Shown: positions 4,115 to 6,722 of the stretch, piece by piece | How the letters are laid out: every line of letters starts with the position of its first letter | How positions within the stretch are numbered: position 1 is the stretch's first letter | Assembly (NCBI GenBank): GCA_903892365.1 | Contig: CAITIF010000707.1 | Coordinates: 1-6,722 of the forward strand | DNA from: an uncultured Pirellula sp. | GTDB lineage: Bacteria > Planctomycetota > Planctomycetia > Pirellulales > Pirellulaceae | DNA: 6,722 nucleotides | Direction of reading: 5' to 3' | Position numbers and translations under genes: made by a program | Notes under the pieces: model-generated | Databases searched by the model: none | Seen by the model: the letters and a program-made list of their open reading frames with translations, nothing else | What the model was told of the DNA's origin: nothing

Positions 4115-6722
4115 ATGAAACCATCCGTTGTTTTGATCGCATGGATCATCGTTTTGCAATGCTTGTCGGTATCCGCATCCGATCCTACCATCGATTTCGT
4201 ACGGGACGTTCGCCCCATCTTCGAACAGCATTGTTACGAATGCCATAGCGGTGACAAGCAGGAATCAGGATTCAGGCTCGACATTCGTGAATTAGCCATG
4301 AAAGGGGGAGACAACTTCGGACCGGATATCATTCCAAGCGATGCCGCCAACAGCCACCTTATCCGTCTCATCACATCCAACGATGCAGATGAAATCATGC
4401 CACCTGGCAACCAACGACTTTCTCCTTCGGAGATTGATCTACTGGTCCAGTGGATCGCTCAAGGTGCGATATGGCCGAACGGAGTAGACAACGCTGTCCT
4501 GGAAGATCGCATGGACCATTGGTCTTTTAAGCCTCTACAACTCCATAAAGACTTGGATTCCATCGATACCTTCATCGACAAGAAGCTCGAATACAATGGT
4601 CTTGCACGAACTTCTCCTGCTTCGCCAATCGATTGGCTTCGGCGGGCAAGTATCGACCTGACTGGCCTGCCCCCCACCATCGAAGAAGTCGCTGAGTTCA
4701 CTCGACAAGTCTCAATGGAGTCAAACGAATCTTCCGATGACGCATATCGAAATGTCGTCGATCGACTTCTGGCCTCACCTCGATATGGCGAGCGGTGGGC
4801 TCAACATTGGCTGGATGTCGTTCGCTACGCCGACACGCATGGCTTCGAAGTCAACACCGAGCGTCCGAATGCATGGCCATATCGTGATTATGTGATTCGC
4901 TCATACAACGAAAACACGCCGTACGACCGTTTCGTTCAAGAGCAGATTGCAGGCGACGCGATGGCTCAAGACGCTGCCACAGGCTTCTTGGTTACCGCTT
5001 CGGTTTTGCTGCCTGGCCAAATCGGCAAGGATGCACCCTCCGTCCGACTTGCTCGCCAAGATTCTTTGGACGAGATGGTGAACAACATTGGCCAGACCTT
5101 CTTGGGGTTGAGCATTGGATGCGCACGATGCCACGACCATAAATTCGATCCTGTCTCTGCCAAAGACTATTACGCAATGCAGGCGTTTGTGGCAGGCGTG
5201 GAATACGAGGATCGTGAAATCCGAAGCCCCGAAGCAGACGCCCGCAAACAACAGACAATTCCCCTTCGCGCCCGCGTTTCTGAGATCGAGGAACGGTTGA
5301 ATCTGCTGACTCCTTTTGCAAAGCCCGGTACGACTTCAAAAAGTACCCAAGCGAAGGAAAACACAGAAACGTTTGCGCCGACCCTTGCCCAATGGATTCG
5401 ATTTACGATTCATGATTCCAACCTGCACCCTTCGCTCGGCCTAATTGAACCTTGCATTGACGAGTTTGAAATATGGACAGACGAACCGACACCTCGCAAC
5501 CTAGCCTTGGCAACGCAAGGAACTAAGGTCACTGCCTCCAGCAGCAATGTTTCCGACCTGCACAAGCTGGAGCATATTCACGATGGCAAGTATGGAAACG
5601 AACGAAGTTGGATGTCGGGAACTCCTGGGCAAGGCTGGGTTCTTTTCGAACTGCCGGCGGCGACCAAAATCTCGAAAGTGGTATGGAGCCGCGACCGAAA
5701 CGGCGTTTTTCAGGACCGTCTACCCATCGCATTCACTTTAGAAGCAGGACCATCGGCCGATGCTTTATCGATCCTCGCAGAAAGGAAACCATTGCGAACA
5801 ACCGTGGGTGCTGGCCCCGTGAACTTGGACCGTATCGTTCCAACAAGCGCTCGCCGACTTCGCTTTACGATTCTCAATACCAATAGTCTGGAACCTTGCC
5901 TGGACGAACTGGAGGTTTACACGACCGACGGAATCAACATCGCACTTTCGGAACACGGTACCAAAGCAACCTTGTCGGGAAGCACGCTCGTTCCCAATCG
6001 ACACGATCCAACCTTCATCCATGACGGCAAGTATGGTAATGAAAGTAGCTGGATGGGGAACGAACCTGGAAAAGGCTCGGTGGAACTGGAATTTCCTGAA
6101 GCAAAGACCATTACGCGCATCGTTTGGAGCCGAGATCGAACCGGCAAGTTCGAAGATCGCTTACCGATCGAGTACCGGATCGAAGTCCTGCGGGACGACA
6201 GCTGGCATTTGGTTGCCGATTCCAGCGATCGACATCCGCATATCGCAGGCATGTCGCGAGGTCCATCGTTCACTGTCGTCGGACTGCTACCTGAAGAGGC
6301 CGATGAGGCCAAAAAGCTACTTGCGGAAAAAACGCAATTGCTAAGCCAAGTGAAGCTGGCAGAGCTGGGTGACAAAGCGTTTGCGGGCCAGTTCCGTACC
6401 CCCGATAAGATTCATCTACTCAACCGAGGGGATCCAGAACAGCCGAAAGAAGAAATCTCACCAAGCGTCCCAGCTCAATTCGGCACGCTCCGATTGCCAG
6501 AAAATTCGCCGGAACAAGAACGGCGTATCGCCTTAGCAATATGGATTACTAATCCCGACAACCCGCTAACATCAAGGGTGATGGTGAATCGCATATGGCA
6601 AGGTCATTTCGGCTCCGGACTGGTAAACACGCCAAGCGATTTCGGCCGTAACGGTTTGAAACCGAGTCACCCAGAACTGCTGGATTGGCTTGCGAACGAA
6701 TTCGTGAAAAGTGGTTGGAACA
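4115..6722 (+). CDS. Secreted planctomycete cytochrome c / DUF1549 / DUF1553 protein with two haem motifs and a duplicated discoidin-like insert (3' end outside window)
   Basis: The first 869 residues of a large exported protein; no stop occurs before the right edge. The ATG at 4115 is the first start after an in-frame TAG at 4100-4102. Residues 1-21 form a Sec signal peptide with likely cleavage after SVSA. Domains in order: PSCyt1-type cytochrome c, about 26-120, with haem motif CYECH (40-44) and MPPG (95-98) supplying the probable axial Met95; DUF1549, about 150-360, with RRASIDLTGLPPT (177-189), RYGERWAQHWLDVVRYADT (223-241) and a second CXXCH in CARCHDHKFDP (336-346); a short probable coiled coil at 383-398; two related beta-rich modules at about 427-545 and 581-703; a helical linker at about 725-750; and the start of DUF1553 from about 788, with NPLTSRVMVNRIWQGHFG (816-833), SDFGRNG (841-847) and HPELLDWLA (852-860). 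The biochemical role of this family is unknown. Such genes are often followed by a DUF1501 gene in planctomycetes, which could lie just beyond the window. A role in polysaccharide-linked redox chemistry is inference. Confidence 0.93.
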   Translation, partial: MKPSVVLIAWIIVLQCLSVSASDPTIDFVRDVRPIFEQHCYECHSGDKQESGFRLDIRELAMKGGDNFGPDIIPSDAANSHLIRLITSNDADEIMPPGNQRLSPSEIDLLVQWIAQGAIWPNGVDNAVLEDRMDHWSFKPLQLHKDLDSIDTFIDKKLEYNGLARTSPASPIDWLRRASIDLTGLPPTIEEVAEFTRQVSMESNESSDDAYRNVVDRLLASPRYGERWAQHWLDVVRYADTHGFEVNTERPNAWPYRDYVIRSYNENTPYDRFVQEQIAGDAMAQDAATGFLVTASVLLPGQIGKDAPSVRLARQDSLDEMVNNIGQTFLGLSIGCARCHDHKFDPVSAKDYYAMQAFVAGVEYEDREIRSPEADARKQQTIPLRARVSEIEERLNLLTPFAKPGTTSKSTQAKENTETFAPTLAQWIRFTIHDSNLHPSLGLIEPCIDEFEIWTDEPTPRNLALATQGTKVTASSSNVSDLHKLEHIHDGKYGNERSWMSGTPGQGWVLFELPAATKISKVVWSRDRNGVFQDRLPIAFTLEAGPSADALSILAERKPLRTTVGAGPVNLDRIVPTSARRLRFTILNTNSLEPCLDELEVYTTDGINIALSEHGTKATLSGSTLVPNRHDPTFIHDGKYGNESSWMGNEPGKGSVELEFPEAKTITRIVWSRDRTGKFEDRLPIEYRIEVLRDDSWHLVADSSDRHPHIAGMSRGPSFTVVGLLPEEADEAKKLLAEKTQLLSQVKLAELGDKAFAGQFRTPDKIHLLNRGDPEQPKEEISPSVPAQFGTLRLPENSPEQERRIALAIWITNPDNPLTSRVMVNRIWQGHFGSGLVNTPSDFGRNGLKPSHPELLDWLANEFVKSGWN
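5393..6223 (+). repeat. Internal duplication encoding two discoidin/F5-8C-like modules
   Basis: Two stretches of the large cytochrome protein, encoded by 5393-5749 and 5855-6223, are clearly homologous. Matched blocks include EPCIDEFEIWT/EPCLDELEVYT (445-455, 593-603), HDGKYGNERSWM/HDGKYGNESSWM (489-500, 636-647) and WSRDRNGVFQDRLPI/WSRDRTGKFEDRLPI (524-538, 671-685). The last two blocks lie exactly 147 residues apart in both copies. The order of features (acidic end strand, NxALxxxGTKxTxS, HDGxYGNxxSW, then a strand ending in WSRDR) resembles galactose-binding-like F5/8 type C domains. Third-position bases have drifted, so the duplication is old rather than recent. Confidence 0.75.

Noticed and set aside
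5917..6375. Open frame of 152 codons on the minus strand
   Set aside because: Antisense to the discoidin-like repeat of the large cytochrome gene; Ser-rich shadow translation without motifs.
1..6722. CRISPR array, tRNA/rRNA, insertion sequence or prophage signal
   Set aside because: I found no regularly spaced repeats, no structured RNA signature, and no transposase, integrase or phage-like reading frames.

Overview
The window looks like chromosomal DNA of a planctomycete, most likely a Rhodopirellula/Pirellulales-type organism. The strongest evidence is the long gene running off the right edge. It combines a planctomycete-type cytochrome c domain (PSCyt1-like), DUF1549 and the start of DUF1553, a combination greatly expanded in that phylum. 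Weak or absent Shine-Dalgarno sequences and short single-gene units on alternating strands fit the same picture. Species cannot be named from the sequence alone.

Layout, left to right. (1) 2-346 (+): the 3' part of a small c-type cytochrome with its haem motif CLECH near the C-terminus (cytochrome c'/c-556-like). Its start lies left of the window. (2) 366-2117 (-): a 583-residue B12-binding-domain radical SAM enzyme, convergent with (1) across only 19 bp. (3) 2354-2623 (+): an 89-residue acylphosphatase, divergent from (2) across 236 bp. (4) 2666-2736: a large imperfect inverted repeat with 22-nt arms, in the convergent gap between (3) and (5). (5) 2753-3925 (-): a 390-residue membrane-anchored family 2 glycosyltransferase resembling the CrtQ/HpnB group. 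(6) 3926-4114: a divergent promoter region with small palindromes and short repeats. (7) 4115-6722 (+, open at the right edge): 869 codons of the secreted two-haem-motif PSCyt1/DUF1549/DUF1553 protein, with two copies of a discoidin-like module inserted between DUF1549 and DUF1553.

The genes alternate strictly (+ - + - +), so each appears to be transcribed alone and no operon is visible. No shared pathway can be demonstrated. Two genes encode predicted exported c-type cytochromes. One encodes a membrane glycosyltransferase that could act on lipid or isoprenoid acceptors, and one a radical SAM enzyme of unknown substrate. There are no tRNA or rRNA genes, CRISPR arrays, insertion sequences or phage genes. 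The points most worth following are the internally duplicated insert in the large cytochrome protein and the REP/BIME-like inverted repeat.
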